From the NCBI GenBank assembly GCA_002102225.1, contig LQPB01000035.1, forward strand, positions 1 through 64,000: a DNA stretch of 64,000 bases, in the 5' to 3' direction. Made by a program: the position numbers and the translations under genes. The DNA is from Mycobacterium interjectum. GTDB lineage: Bacteria > Actinomycetota > Actinomycetes > Mycobacteriales > Mycobacteriaceae. The notes below the pieces were generated by a model, which had not been told where the DNA came from, did not search any database, and saw only the letters and a list, made by a program, of their open reading frames with translations. Shown piece by piece: positions 46,868-56,826 of this stretch. Numbering within the stretch: position 1 is the first letter of the stretch; every line of letters starts with the position of its first letter.

Positions 46868-48777
46868 TCGAGGTGCTCCCGGATCTCGGCCTCGGCCACC
46901 GTCGACCCCAGCGCCGCGACCCAACCGGTGACGCGACGGGCCACGTGCTGATCGGTAAGGCCCAGATCGGCGAGCACCTCGCCCCGTGACGCGTGGTCGT
47001 AGAACTGCTGCGGCAGCCCGACGTCGCGGCACGGGGTGTCGATCTCCGCGCGCCGCAGCGCCGCCGACACCGCCGACCCCACCCCGCCGTTGACCCCGTT
47101 GTCCTCGAGGGTGACGACCAGCTTGTGCTGCGCCGCCATGTCGAGTACGCCGTCGGCCACCGGCAACACCCAGCGCGGGTCGATCACCGTCACCCCGATG
47201 CCCTGGTTGTGCAGCCGCTTGGCCACCGCCAGGGCCATCGGCGCGAACGCGCCGACCCCGACCAGCAGCACGTCGTGGTTCAGCCCGTCGGCGGGCACTG
47301 CCAGCACATCGACACCCCCGCGCCGTTCCAGGGCCGGAATGTCCTCGCCCACATCGCCTTTGGGGAACCGTATCGCCGTCGGGCCGTCGTCGACGTCGAG
47401 CGCCTCGCCGAGCTCCTCGCGCAGCCGGGCCGCGTCGCGGGGCGCGGCCACCCGGATGCCGGGCACGATGTTCAGCATCGACAGGTCCCACATCCCGTTG
47501 TGGCTGGCGCCGTCGGAACCGGTGACCCCGGCCCGGTCGAGGACCATCGTGACGGGCAACTTGTGCAGCGCCACGTCCATCATGATCTGGTCGAAGGCCC
47601 GGTTGAGGAACGTCGAATAGATCGCCACCACCGGGTGCATGCCGCCCATCGCCAGCCCGGCCGCCGACGTCATCGCGTGTTGCTCGGCGATGCCGACGTC
47701 GAACAGGCGGTCCGGGAACTGTTGCCCGAACGCGGTCAGGCCGGTGGGGCCGGGCATCGCGGCGGTGATGGCCACGATGTCGCGGCGCTTCCTCGCGTAG
47801 GCGATGAGCGCGTCGGAGAAGGTCGCCGTCCAGCCGGGGCCGGGGATCTTGGTGGCCAGCCCGGTGGCCGGGTCGATGACCCCGCAGGAATGCATCTGGT
47901 CGGCCTCGTCGTCCTCGGCCGGCGCGTAGCCCATGCCCTTGCGGGTGACGACGTGCACGATCACCGGCCGCCCGAAGCCCCGCGCGTGGCGCAGCGCGGC
48001 CTCCACCGCGCGCTCGTCGTGGCCGTCGACCGGGCCGACGTACTTCAGTCCGAGGTCGGTGAACAGCAGCTGCGGTGAGAGGGAGTCCTTGATGCCGGCC
48101 TTGACGCTGTGCATGAAGCGGTAGGCGATCTGGCCGAACAGCGGCAGCGAGCGCACCGCGTCACGACCCCGTTCCAGCATGTGCTCGTAGGCCGGCTGCA
48201 GCCGCAGCGTGGCCAGGTGGTCGGCCACCCCGCCGATGGTGGGCGCGTAGCTGCGGCCGTTGTCGTTGACGACGATGATCACCGGCCGTCGCGAGGCGGC
48301 GATGTTGTTCAGCGCCTCCCAGCACATGCCGCCGGTGAGCGCGCCGTCGCCGACGACGGCGACCACGTGCCGGTTGCGGTGCCCGCTCAGCTCGAACGCC
48401 TTGGCCAGCCCGTCGGCGTAGGACAGCGCCGCGCTGGCGTGGCTGGACTCCACCCAGTCGTGTTCGCTCTCCGCGCGCGACGGATACCCCGACAGGCCGC
48501 CCTTTTTGCGCAGGCTCTCGAAGTCGTGAGAGCGGCCCGTCAGCATCTTGTGGACGTAGGCCTGATGCCCGGTGTCGAAGATGATCGGGTCGTGCGGCGA
48601 GTCGAACACGCGGTGCAGCGCGAGCGTCAGCTCGACGACGCCCAGGTTGGGCCCCAGATGCCCCCCGGTGGCAGCCACCTTGTGGATCAGGAACTCGCGA
48701 ATCTCGCTCGCCAGATCCCGGAGCTGCTGTTGGGAGAGGTACTGCAGATCAGCGGGCCCGCGGATCTGTTCCAGCAT
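46864..48777 (-). CDS. dxs: 1-deoxy-D-xylulose-5-phosphate synthase
   Basis: 637 residues. Thiamine diphosphate motif [16 protein letters not shown] ending in NDN; N-terminal [16 protein letters not shown]-terminal transketolase halves with [16 protein letters not shown]. First step of the MEP isoprenoid pathway, from pyruvate and glyceraldehyde-3-phosphate. Full length. It stands alone on the minus strand, divergent from the CBS gene. Confidence 0.96.
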   Translation of the reverse strand: MLEQIRGPADLQYLSQQQLRDLASEIREFLIHKVAATGGHLGPNLGVVELTLALHRVFDSPHDPIIFDTGHQAYVHKMLTGRSHDFESLRKKGGLSGYPSRAESEHDWVESSHASAALSYADGLAKAFELSGHRNRHVVAVVGDGALTGGMCWEALNNIAASRRPVIIVVNDNGRSYAPTIGGVADHLATLRLQPAYEHMLERGRDAVRSLPLFGQIAYRFMHSVKAGIKDSLSPQLLFTDLGLKYVGPVDGHDERAVEAALRHARGFGRPVIVHVVTRKGMGYAPAEDDEADQMHSCGVIDPATGLATKIPGPGWTATFSDALIAYARKRRDIVAITAAMPGPTGLTAFGQQFPDRLFDVGIAEQHAMTSAAGLAMGGMHPVVAIYSTFLNRAFDQIMMDVALHKLPVTMVLDRAGVTGSDGASHNGMWDLSMLNIVPGIRVAAPRDAARLREELGEALDVDDGPTAIRFPKGDVGEDIPALERRGGVDVLAVPADGLNHDVLLVGVGAFAPMALAVAKRLHNQGIGVTVIDPRWVLPVADGVLDMAAQHKLVVTLEDNGVNGGVGSAVSAALRRAEIDTPCRDVGLPQQFYDHASRGEVLADLGLTDQHVARRVTGWVAALGSTVAEAEIREHLD

Positions 48778-48905
48778 CCCGTCAGTCTACGCAGGAACGC
48801 CGCACAGCTCAGTGTTCGCGACCAGTCTTTGGTAGCCTCGGACCGCGGTGTGCCGGGAAGCCTGGTCGGCAAGTTGTCCCTTTTTGTCCCGACCGGGAGG
48901 TCGCC

Positions 48906-49403
48906 GTGAGCCTAGCCGTCGACCACACCATGCCGACGCGGCAGACGTATCGTCGGTCTATGCGCGCCGAGCAGATTGTCGAGGATTTCCCCGTTGTCAG
49001 CATCGATGCGGACGCGCTGGACGCCGCCCGCATGCTCGCCGAGCACAGACTGCCCGGCCTCCTGGTCACCGATGCGTCGGGAAGTCCTTATGCGGTGCTG
49101 CCTGCCTCCCAGGTCGTCCGTTTCATCGTGCCGCGCTACGTGCAGGACGATCCCTCGCTGGCCGGGGTGCTCAATGAATCCATGGCCGACCGCTGCGCCG
49201 AGAAGTTGAGCGGCAAGACGGTGCGGGACGTCTTACCGGAGCACCTCGTCGACATACCACCGGCCAACGCCGACGACACCATCATCGAGGTGGCTGCGCT
49301 GATGGCCCGGCTGAGAAGCCCGCTGGTCGCAGTCGTCAAAGACGACAAGTTGATCGGAGTCGTCACGGCATCGCGCGTTCTCGGAGCGGCGCTAAAGCCT
49401 TGA
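48906..49403 (+). CDS. CBS-domain protein (Rv2683-like)
   Basis: 165 residues from GTG 48906, preceded by GGGAGG. Two CBS motifs (residues about 20-75 and 105-160; [18 protein letters not shown] and [19 protein letters not shown]). CBS pairs usually bind adenosyl nucleotides and regulate transporters or enzymes. The next gene encodes a membrane ion transporter 52 bases downstream, a likely partner; that link is inference from synteny with Rv2683-Rv2684. Confidence 0.88.
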   Translation: MSLAVDHTMPTRQTYRRSMRAEQIVEDFPVVSIDADALDAARMLAEHRLPGLLVTDASGSPYAVLPASQVVRFIVPRYVQDDPSLAGVLNESMADRCAEKLSGKTVRDVLPEHLVDIPPANADDTIIEVAALMARLRSPLVAVVKDDKLIGVVTASRVLGAALKP

Positions 49404-49455
49404 TTCCAACGGATTTGGCGATCAAAGGTCTGCGGATACCAGCACAGGAAAACTG

Positions 49456-50742
49456 ATGAGCGTCGTCGCGATCGTCGTGTTCGTCGTCGCCTACGCGCTG
49501 ATCGCCAGCGACCGCGTCAACAAGACCCTGGTGGCGCTCACCGGCGCCGCGATCGTCGTCGCCTTGCCGGTCATCAATTCCGATGACGTCTTCTACTCCC
49601 ACGAGACCGGAATCGACTGGGACGTCCTCTTTTTGCTGCTGGGCATGATGATCATCGTCAGCGTGCTGCGCCAAACCGGTGTGTTCGAGTACGTCGCGAT
49701 CTGGTCCGCCAAGCGCGCCCGCGGTTCCCCCCTGCGCGTCATGATCCTGCTGGTGCTGGTCACCGCCATCGCCTCGGCCCTGCTCGACAACGTCACGACG
49801 GTGTTGCTGATCGCCCCGGTAACCCTGTTGGTGTGCGACAGGCTGGCGATCAATGCGGCGCCGTTCCTGATGGCCGAGGCGTTCGCGTCGAACATCGGCG
49901 GCACGGCGACGTTGATCGGCGACCCGCCCAACATCATCATCGCCAGCAAGGCCGGTCTGACGTTCAACGACTTCCTGATCCATCTGGCGCCGATCGTGAT
50001 CATCGTGATGGTCGTCCTGATCGCGTTGCTGCCGCGCCTGTTTCGTGGTTCCTTCGCCGTCGACCCCGAGCGGGTCGCCGACGTCATGTCGTTGGAAGAG
50101 AAGGAGGCGATTCGCGATCGCCGGTTGCTCGTCGCATGCGGCGTCGTGTTGCTGGCGGTATTCGGCGCGTTCATCGGTCACTCGGCGCTGCACATGGCGC
50201 CCTCCATCGTGGCGATGTTGGGCGCCGGCATCCTGATCGTGGTGTCGCGGCTGGAGCACGCCGATTACCTGTCCAGCGTCGAGTGGGAGACGCTGCTGTT
50301 CTTCGCCGGGCTGTTCATCATGGTCGGCGCGCTGGTCAAGACGGGCGTCGTCAAGCAACTGGCGCATCTGGCGATCACCGCCACCGGCGGCAACACCTTG
50401 CTGGCCACCATGGTGATCTTGGCCGCATCGCTGGTGATCAGCGGGGTCGTCAACAACGTTCCGTACGCGGCCACGATGGCACCGGTCGTCGCCGACCTGG
50501 TGCCGGCCTTGGCCGATCACAATTCCGGCGTGTTGTGGTGGGCCCTCGCGCTGGGCACCGATTTCGGCGGCAACCTCACCGCCGTCGGCGCCAGCGCCAA
50601 CGTCGTCGTCCTCGGCATTGCCGCGCGCTCCGACAACCCCATCTCCTTCTGGGAATTCACCCGCAAGGGCATGGTGGTCACCGCGGTCTCCTTCGTGCTC
50701 GCGGCCGCCTACCTTTGGCTGCGCTACATCGTGCTGCACTGA
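49456..50742 (+). CDS. ArsB/NhaD-type ion transporter
   Basis: 428 residues, about 12 membrane helices in two inverted halves, each with the family motif: [15 protein letters not shown] and [14 protein letters not shown]. This is the ion transporter superfamily that M. tuberculosis annotates as arsA (Rv2684) and arsB1 (Rv2685); here only one copy is present. No ArsR or arsenate reductase is near, so arsenite export is not assured; sodium or organic anion transport is possible. Confidence 0.88.
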   Translation: MSVVAIVVFVVAYALIASDRVNKTLVALTGAAIVVALPVINSDDVFYSHETGIDWDVLFLLLGMMIIVSVLRQTGVFEYVAIWSAKRARGSPLRVMILLVLVTAIASALLDNVTTVLLIAPVTLLVCDRLAINAAPFLMAEAFASNIGGTATLIGDPPNIIIASKAGLTFNDFLIHLAPIVIIVMVVLIALLPRLFRGSFAVDPERVADVMSLEEKEAIRDRRLLVACGVVLLAVFGAFIGHSALHMAPSIVAMLGAGILIVVSRLEHADYLSSVEWETLLFFAGLFIMVGALVKTGVVKQLAHLAITATGGNTLLATMVILAASLVISGVVNNVPYAATMAPVVADLVPALADHNSGVLWWALALGTDFGGNLTAVGASANVVVLGIAARSDNPISFWEFTRKGMVVTAVSFVLAAAYLWLRYIVLH

Positions 50743-50748
50743 CGGGGC

Positions 50749-50886
50749 TCAGGTGTGCTTGGCGCGGAAGCGGCCGAACAGCGCCCGGGCGATGGCCAGG
50801 TTGTCGACCGCACCCACCACGAGAAACAGCCACCATGTGCCGTGATCGCCGGCCACCCAGAACGCCGATGCGCTGTCTCGTCGCAA
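50749..50886 (-). CDS. Possible 45-residue single-helix membrane protein
   Basis: TTG at 50886 to TGA at 50749-50751. The peptide has one hydrophobic helix (GTWWLFLVVGAVDNLAIARA) and a basic tail (FGRFRAKHT), the usual layout of small membrane proteins. It lies immediately downstream of the methyltransferase stop on the same strand. Known only from the frame; could be spurious. Confidence 0.4.
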   Translation of the reverse strand: MRRDSASAFWVAGDHGTWWLFLVVGAVDNLAIARALFGRFRAKHT

Positions 50887-50890
50887 AGCC

Positions 50891-52072
50891 CTAACGGGTC
50901 AGCAGCGCAACGGATTCGGTGTGATGGGTCAGCGGGAACGCGTCGAACACCTTGACCTTCTCGACGGCGTAGCCGTGCGCGCGGTAGAGGCCGATGTCGC
51001 GCGCGAACGATGCTGCCTCGCAACCGATGTGGACAATGCACGGCACCCCGGCGGCGTCCAGCAGGTCGATGATCTCGCGCCCGGCACCGGCCCGCGGGGG
51101 GTCCAGCACCGCGACCCCGGGCGCGTCGCGCTGCGCCGTCAGCGCCCGCCGGACCGAGTCGGTGACCACGTCGACCTGGGGCAGGTCGGCCAGCGCGGCG
51201 CGCGCGGCCCGCGTCGCCGAGCGTGAGGTGTCGACGGTGACCACCCGCCCCGAGGACCCCACCGCGTCACCGAGCGCGGCGGCGAAAACCCCCGCGCCGC
51301 CGTAGAGATCCCACACGGTCGCGCCGGCACTCGGCTGCGCCCAATCGACCACCAGGGCGCTGTAGACGCGCGCCGCGTCCCGATGCGCCTGCCAGAACGC
51401 CGTGACCGGCACCCGCCAGCTGCGGGCGCCCACCCGCTGCACCGCCTCGTAGCCGCCCTCGACCACCGTGGTCTCCGCCCGCCGGCCGTGCCGCAGGGCG
51501 CACACGACGTGGCGCTGACCGTCGTCGTCGACGGCGACGTGCAGCTGTGCGCGCGGGGGCCACTCGGCCTCGGAAAGCCCATCCAGCATGCCGGGCGGCA
51601 GCTGCGCGCAGCGCAGGTCGGTCACCAGCTCGTCGCTGTGGTAGCGGTGGAAGCCCGGCCGGCGCTCCTCGCCCACCTCCAGCCGGACCCGGGTGCGCCA
51701 ACCGGCGGGCCCGGCATCGGAAAGCGGCTCCGCCTCGCCGCCCCAGTCGTGCCCGCCCAGCCTGGACAGCTGGTTGGCGACGACTTGGGCCTTGAGCACC
51801 CGGGCCGCCTCCGGGGTGGCGAACGCCAAATCGCAACAGCCCGCGCCGTCGGGACCGGCGATCGGGCACAGCGAGGCGACGCGGTCGTGCGACGGCTCGA
51901 TCACCTCGACAACCTGGGCGTGCCAATAGGAATCGCGCTCGGAGGTGACCCGCACCCGCACCCGCTCGCCGGGCAGCGCGTAGCGGACGAACACGACCCG
52001 GCCCTCGTGGTGCGCCACGCAACTCCCCCCGTTGGCCGGGGGGCCGGTGACCAGCGTCAGTTCGGTGTTCAA
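50891..52072 (-). CDS. TrmA/RlmD-type RNA uracil-C5 methyltransferase (Rv2689c-like)
   Basis: 393 residues from TTG 52072, which overlaps the transporter stop (TTGA). Order: TRAM RNA-binding domain (about 5-60), a cysteine cluster (LCPIAGPDGAGCC) that in relatives holds an iron-sulphur centre, and the methyltransferase with LYGGAGVFAAALG, DPPRAGAG and HIGCEAASFARD, where the Cys is the likely nucleophile. It methylates uracil in tRNA or rRNA. Confidence 0.88.
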   Translation of the reverse strand: MNTELTLVTGPPANGGSCVAHHEGRVVFVRYALPGERVRVRVTSERDSYWHAQVVEVIEPSHDRVASLCPIAGPDGAGCCDLAFATPEAARVLKAQVVANQLSRLGGHDWGGEAEPLSDAGPAGWRTRVRLEVGEERRPGFHRYHSDELVTDLRCAQLPPGMLDGLSEAEWPPRAQLHVAVDDDGQRHVVCALRHGRRAETTVVEGGYEAVQRVGARSWRVPVTAFWQAHRDAARVYSALVVDWAQPSAGATVWDLYGGAGVFAAALGDAVGSSGRVVTVDTSRSATRAARAALADLPQVDVVTDSVRRALTAQRDAPGVAVLDPPRAGAGREIIDLLDAAGVPCIVHIGCEAASFARDIGLYRAHGYAVEKVKVFDAFPLTHHTESVALLTR

Positions 52073-54063
52073 TCGAAGATGCCGCGACGGGCGTCGCCGG
52101 GCGCCGCGTGCGGATGGAAGGCCTTGAGTCGTTCCGACGAATTCAATTGCCAGGGAACCGAAGTCACCATCACATTGGGCATGAACAGCAACCTGCCCTT
52201 GAGCCGCAGCGCGCTTTGGTTGTGCAGCACCTGCTCCCACCAATGGCCCACCACATATTCGGGGATGAACACCGTCACCACGGTGCGCGGCGACTCCTTG
52301 CTGACCCGTTTGACGTAATCGAGTATGGGGCGGGTGATCTCGCGATACGGCGACGCAATGACCTTCAGCGGCACGCTGATATCGCTTTCCTCCCACCGGT
52401 GCACCAGCTCGCGGGTTTCCCCGTCGTCGACGCTGACCGTGAGGGCCTCGAGCGCATCGGGACGGGTGGCGCGCGCGTAGGCCAGCGCGCGCAGGGTCGG
52501 CAGGTGCAGCTTGGACACCAGCACCAGGGCGTGGTTGCGGCTGGGCAACACCACGTCGTGCTCGGCCGCCTCCTGCTCCTCCAATTCCCGGCTCACGGTG
52601 TGGTAATGCCGGTGGATCAGCTTCATGATTCCGAACAGCAAACTCATCGCGAACAGGGCGATCCACGCCCCCGCGGCGAACTTGGTGACCAGGACGACCA
52701 GCAACACCGCGCCGGTGGAAAGCAAACCGACCGTGTTGACCACCCGCGAGCGCATCATCTTGCGCCGCACCGGCGGATCGGTCTCGCTGCGCAGCAACCG
52801 GGTCCAGTGCCGGACCATGCCGATCTGGCTCAGCGTGAACGAGATGAACACGCCGACGATGTACAGCTGGATCAGCGCGGTGACCTCGCCGCGGAACGCG
52901 ATGATCGCCAACAGGGCCGCCCCCGACAGGAACAGGATTCCGTTGGAGAACGCCAATCTGTCACCGCGGGTGTGCAATTGGCGCGGAAGGTAGCTGTGCT
53001 GGGCCAGGATCGAGCCGAGCACGGGGAAACCGTTGAACGCGGTGTTGGCCGCGAGCACCAGGATCAGCGCGGTCACCGTGGCGATCAGCAGGAACCCGAT
53101 GTGAAAGCTGCCGAACACCGTCTCGGCCAGCTGCGTGACCAACGTCTTCTGGTAGTAGTTCGGCGGGGCGCCGGTCAGCTGCCGCGCGGGATCCTCGACC
53201 AATTTGACCCCGATGTTCTCGGCCAGCACGATGATGCCCATCAGCAGGGTCACCGCGATGCCGCCCAGCATCAGCAGGGTGGTGGCCGCGTTGCGTGACT
53301 TGGGCTTCTCGAACGCCGGCACGCCGTTGCTGATCGCCTCGACACCGGTCAGCGCCGCGCACCCCGAGGAGAACGACCGCGCCACCAGGAAGGCCAACGC
53401 GAAGCCGACGATCTGGCCGTGCTCGGCGTGCATCTCGAAACTGGCCGATTCCGCGCGCAGCGGGTTGCCCAGCACGAAGATCCGGAACAAACCCCAGCCG
53501 ATCATCACCAGCACGCCGATGATGAACGCATAGGTCGGAATGGCGAACGCCAGCCCGGACTCGCGAACCCCGCGCAGGTTCAGCGCCATCACCAACAGGA
53601 TCGCGGCGACACAGAACCACACCTTGTTGTGTGCCACGATCGGGATCGCCGAGCCGATGTTCGACATCGCCGACGCCGTCGAAACGGCAACGGTGAGAAC
53701 GTAATCCACCATCAGGGCGCTGGCCACCACGAGGCCCGCGGTGTCGCCGAGGTTGGTGGTGACCACCTCGTAGTCGCCGCCGCCCGACGGGTAGGCGTGC
53801 ACGTTCTGCCGGTAGCTGGCCACCACGACCAACATGACCCCGGCCACGGCCAGGCCGATCCACGGTGTCAGCGCGTACGCGCTCACCCCGGCCACCGAGA
53901 GCATCAGGAAGATTTCCTCGGGCGCATAGGCCACCGAGGACAGCGCATCGGAGGCGAACACCGGCAAGGCGATCCGTTTGGGCAGCAGGGTGTGACTCAG
54001 CCGGTCGCTGCGAAACGGCCGGCCGATCAGCAGCCGGCGCGCAGCGGTCGAAAGTTTGGACAC
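52069..54063 (-). CDS. APC-superfamily transporter (Rv2690c-like)
   Basis: 664 residues from GTG 54063. Twelve membrane helices with FASDALSSVAYAPEEIF and YPSGGGDYEVVTTNLG in the first ones, then a soluble C-terminal domain of about 170 residues. Transporters of this build move amino acids or potassium (KUP/KimA-like). It is divergent from the TrkA-type regulators ceoB/ceoC, which makes potassium a reasonable but unproven substrate. Confidence 0.9.
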   Translation of the reverse strand: MSKLSTAARRLLIGRPFRSDRLSHTLLPKRIALPVFASDALSSVAYAPEEIFLMLSVAGVSAYALTPWIGLAVAGVMLVVVASYRQNVHAYPSGGGDYEVVTTNLGDTAGLVVASALMVDYVLTVAVSTASAMSNIGSAIPIVAHNKVWFCVAAILLVMALNLRGVRESGLAFAIPTYAFIIGVLVMIGWGLFRIFVLGNPLRAESASFEMHAEHGQIVGFALAFLVARSFSSGCAALTGVEAISNGVPAFEKPKSRNAATTLLMLGGIAVTLLMGIIVLAENIGVKLVEDPARQLTGAPPNYYQKTLVTQLAETVFGSFHIGFLLIATVTALILVLAANTAFNGFPVLGSILAQHSYLPRQLHTRGDRLAFSNGILFLSGAALLAIIAFRGEVTALIQLYIVGVFISFTLSQIGMVRHWTRLLRSETDPPVRRKMMRSRVVNTVGLLSTGAVLLVVLVTKFAAGAWIALFAMSLLFGIMKLIHRHYHTVSRELEEQEAAEHDVVLPSRNHALVLVSKLHLPTLRALAYARATRPDALEALTVSVDDGETRELVHRWEESDISVPLKVIASPYREITRPILDYVKRVSKESPRTVVTVFIPEYVVGHWWEQVLHNQSALRLKGRLLFMPNVMVTSVPWQLNSSERLKAFHPHAAPGDARRGIFD

Positions 54064-54192
54064 GAGAGCCAAGAGTAAGCCCACCCGGGCTTGGTAGCGT
54101 TTCGTAGGCAACAATGTTGCGGACGAACCGAATCGGCTGGCCAGCCCGGGTTGCCGATTGAACAGCGCAGGACGCAGCCGAGAGGACCCCAA

Positions 54193-54876
54193 GTGCGCGT
54201 GGTGGTGATGGGTTGCGGCCGGGTGGGCTCGTCGCTGTCCGACGCGCTGTCCCGCATCGGCCACGACGTGGCCGTCATCGACCGCGACAGCACCGCCTTC
54301 AACCGGCTGAGTCCGGAGTTCTCGGGCGAGCGGGTGCTGGGCCAGGGATTCGACCGGGACGTGCTGCTCAGCGCCGGCATCGAGGAGGCCGATGCGTTCG
54401 CCGCGGTGTCGTCGGGCGACAACTCGAACATCATCTCGGCCCGGCTGGCGCGGGAGACCTTCGGCGTGCGGCGCGTCGTCGCCCGGATCTACGACGCCAA
54501 GCGCGCCGAGGTCTACGAGCGCCTCGGCATCCCGACGATCGCCACGGTCCCCTGGACCACCGATCGCCTGCTCAACACCCTCACCCGGGAAAGCGAGACC
54601 GCCAAGTGGCGCGACCCGACCGGCACCGTCGCGGTGGCCGAGGTCGACCTGCACGAGGACTGGGTGGGGCACCGGGCCACCGAACTGGAGCAGGCCACCG
54701 GCGCCCGGGTGGCGTTTTTGATCCGGTTCGGCACCGGGGTGTTGCCGGAACCCAAGACCGTGATCCAGGCCGGCGATACGGTCTACATCGCGGCGATATC
54801 CGGCCGCGCCGCCGAGGCGGTCGCCATCGCGGCGCTGCCGCCGGCCGAGGATCTCGAGTCGGGAGCCCTCAAGTGA
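54193..54876 (+). CDS. ceoB: TrkA-type potassium uptake regulator CeoB
   Basis: 227 residues from GTG 54193. TrkA-N Rossmann domain (MGCGRVGSSLSDAL; VIDRDSTAF) then TrkA-C (about 140-227). These cytoplasmic proteins bind NAD(H) or adenine nucleotides and gate a membrane K+ channel/transporter. GTGA overlap with ceoC shows the two are made together. Confidence 0.92.
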   Translation: MRVVVMGCGRVGSSLSDALSRIGHDVAVIDRDSTAFNRLSPEFSGERVLGQGFDRDVLLSAGIEEADAFAAVSSGDNSNIISARLARETFGVRRVVARIYDAKRAEVYERLGIPTIATVPWTTDRLLNTLTRESETAKWRDPTGTVAVAEVDLHEDWVGHRATELEQATGARVAFLIRFGTGVLPEPKTVIQAGDTVYIAAISGRAAEAVAIAALPPAEDLESGALK

Positions 54877-55547
54877 AGGTAGCTGTCGCCGGGGCCGGCG
54901 CCGTCGGCCGATCGGTCACCCGCGAACTCGTCGGCAACGGCCACGACGTGACCCTGATCGAGCGCAACCCCGAACACGTCGACGTCGACGCCATCCCGGC
55001 CGCGCACTGGCGCCTCGGCGACGCGTGCGAGCTGAGCCTGCTCCAGTCGGTGCACCTGGAGGGCTTCGACGTGGTGGTCGCCGCGACCGGCGACGACAAG
55101 GCCAACGTGGTGCTCAGCCTGTTGGCCAAGACCGAGTTCGCGGTGCCGCGGGTGGTGGCCCGGGTCAACGACCCCCGCAACGAATGGCTGTTCACCGACG
55201 CGTGGGGGGTGGACGTGGCGGTGTCCACGCCGCGCATGCTGGCCTCGCTCATCGAGGAGGCCGTCGCTGTCGGTGATCTGGTGCGGCTCATGGAATTCCG
55301 CCGGGGTCAGGCCAACCTGGTCGAGATCACCCTGCCCGACGACACCCCCTGGGGCGGCAAGCCGGTGCGCCGGTTGCAGCTGCCCCGGGACACCTCGCTG
55401 GTGACCATCCTGCGGGGCCCGCGCGTCATCGTGCCGGAGGCCGACGAGCCGCTCGAAGGCGGCGACGAACTGCTCTTCGTGGCGGTCGCCGAGGCGGAAG
55501 AGGAACTGCAGAAGCTGCTGCTGCCGGCCACCGAGCCCGGCGACTGA
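54873..55547 (+). CDS. ceoC: TrkA-type potassium uptake regulator CeoC
   Basis: 224 residues. Same architecture as CeoB: VAGAGAVGRSVTRELVG at the N-terminus, LIERNPEH, and a TrkA-C domain with LVEITLPDDTPWGGK. The GTG start overlaps the ceoB stop. The partner membrane pore may be the divergent APC protein or one elsewhere. Confidence 0.92.
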   Translation: MKVAVAGAGAVGRSVTRELVGNGHDVTLIERNPEHVDVDAIPAAHWRLGDACELSLLQSVHLEGFDVVVAATGDDKANVVLSLLAKTEFAVPRVVARVNDPRNEWLFTDAWGVDVAVSTPRMLASLIEEAVAVGDLVRLMEFRRGQANLVEITLPDDTPWGGKPVRRLQLPRDTSLVTILRGPRVIVPEADEPLEGGDELLFVAVAEAEEELQKLLLPATEPGD

Positions 55548-55570
55548 CTGCCTCGATGGTGGCGACCCGT

Positions 55571-55643
55571 CCCCCAGCTCCGCGGGGGTACCCCCAGCGC
55601 GCGGTCCCAGGCAAGCGGGAGGTGTCCCCAACGCGCGCTTGCC
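55571..55643. repeat. G/C-rich palindromic intergenic repeat between convergent genes
   Basis: Two hairpins: CCCCC/GGGGG (55571-55575 with 55584-55588) and GGCAAGCG/CGCTTGCC (55610-55617 with 55636-55643). The composition resembles short palindromic repeats scattered in mycobacterial intergenic regions, and a similar mini-hairpin (CCCCC-ATTCGC-GGGGG) lies at 56303-56318. Could serve as bidirectional terminator. Confidence 0.5.
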
Positions 55644-55650
55644 ATCGCCA

Positions 55651-56295
55651 CTAGTCGGTCACCCGTTCGGCGCCGGCGTTCTCCTCGGCGGGCAGCGCGC
55701 GCTGCGCGGCCTTGATCGCCGCGAACGTCGCCAGCGCGGCCAGCAGGGTCAGCGGCCAGCCCATCCCGATGCGGGCCACGCCCAGCCAGCCGGTCTGGTC
55801 CGCGTCGTAGAGGATGCGCTGGACCACGAACCGGGCGCCGAACACCAGCACCCAGCACACCGAGGCGACGTCGAACGCGTAGACGGCCCGGGGCACGTCG
55901 CGCCAGGCGCGATCGCGCCCGGTGGCCCAGCTCCAGGCGTAGCCGACCAGGGGCCGACGGATCAGCACCGACGCCGCGAACAGCACCGCCCACAGCAGCG
56001 ACATCCAGATGCCCAGCAGGAAGTAGCCCTTGGACTGACCCACCGCGTAGGCGATCAGCGCGCAGACGGCGACGCCGATGAACCCGGAGAACGCCGGCTG
56101 GGTGGAATCCCGCCGGATCAGTCGCCACAGCAAGACCAGCGCGGCCGCGCCCAGCGCGGCGCCGATCGCGGGCAGCAGACCGGACAGGCCGGAAACCGCG
56201 ACGAAGACCACCACGGGCAGCGACGAGTAGATGACGCCACTGAGCCCGCCCGCCTGTTCCAGCAGGCGCTCCGGGCTCACGCGGTTAGTGGTCAC
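55651..56295 (-). CDS. DUF3159 membrane protein (Rv2693c-like)
   Basis: 214 residues from GTG 56295. Five membrane helices; family segments FSGFIGVAVCALIAYAVGQ and GRDRAWRDVPRAVYAFD. Function unknown. Upstream by 26 bases is the OB-fold gene, so the two are probably co-transcribed as Rv2694c-Rv2693c are. Confidence 0.85.
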   Translation of the reverse strand: MTTNRVSPERLLEQAGGLSGVIYSSLPVVVFVAVSGLSGLLPAIGAALGAAALVLLWRLIRRDSTQPAFSGFIGVAVCALIAYAVGQSKGYFLLGIWMSLLWAVLFAASVLIRRPLVGYAWSWATGRDRAWRDVPRAVYAFDVASVCWVLVFGARFVVQRILYDADQTGWLGVARIGMGWPLTLLAALATFAAIKAAQRALPAEENAGAERVTD

Positions 56296-56321
56296 GGGCG
56301 TGCCCCCATTCGCGGGGGACG

Positions 56322-56690
56322 TCACCGTTGAATTTCGTAGTGCGGGTTGTAGATCGCCTTGGTGCCGTTGTCCAGCTTGCCCAGCCGGCCCCGGACCCGC
56401 AGCGTGCGGCCCGAGTCGATGCCGGGAATCCGGCGCTGGCCCAACCACACCAGGGTGACGGTGTCGGTACCGTCGAACAGTTCGGCGCGCACCCCGCCGG
56501 AACAACCCTTGCCGTTCGTTTCCACGCTGCGCAGCGTGCCGACCATGGTGACCTCCTGGCCACGTTCGCAGTCGATGGCACGCTGCGCGCCGGTACTCGC
56601 GACTTCGTCGGACAATTCTTCGGAGTCGAGCCGCTCCGGGTCCTCCGTCAACCGACGGGTGAGCCGGCGCAAATATCCTTGGGCCCCCAT
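56322..56690 (-). CDS. OB-fold protein (Rv2694c-like)
   Basis: 122 residues from ATG 56690, with AGGAG six bases upstream. After a charged N-terminal helix, residues 45-115 form an OB barrel (EVTMVGTLRSV, VTLVWLGQRRIPGI, LRVRGRLGKLDNGTKAIY) of the type that binds nucleic acids. Short; no catalytic residues. Confidence 0.82.
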   Translation of the reverse strand: MGAQGYLRRLTRRLTEDPERLDSEELSDEVASTGAQRAIDCERGQEVTMVGTLRSVETNGKGCSGGVRAELFDGTDTVTLVWLGQRRIPGIDSGRTLRVRGRLGKLDNGTKAIYNPHYEIQR

Positions 56691-56826
56691 GGCCACTCCT
56701 GACAGTGCTGTTAAAGCCTCGGTGCTTCCTCCATGCCAACGGACACCGTAGACCTGTTGGTTCCCCGGCGCCAACCGGACGAAACGTGATGTTGGACCGC
56801 TCGCGGAGGCCGGGCAATATCGAGGG

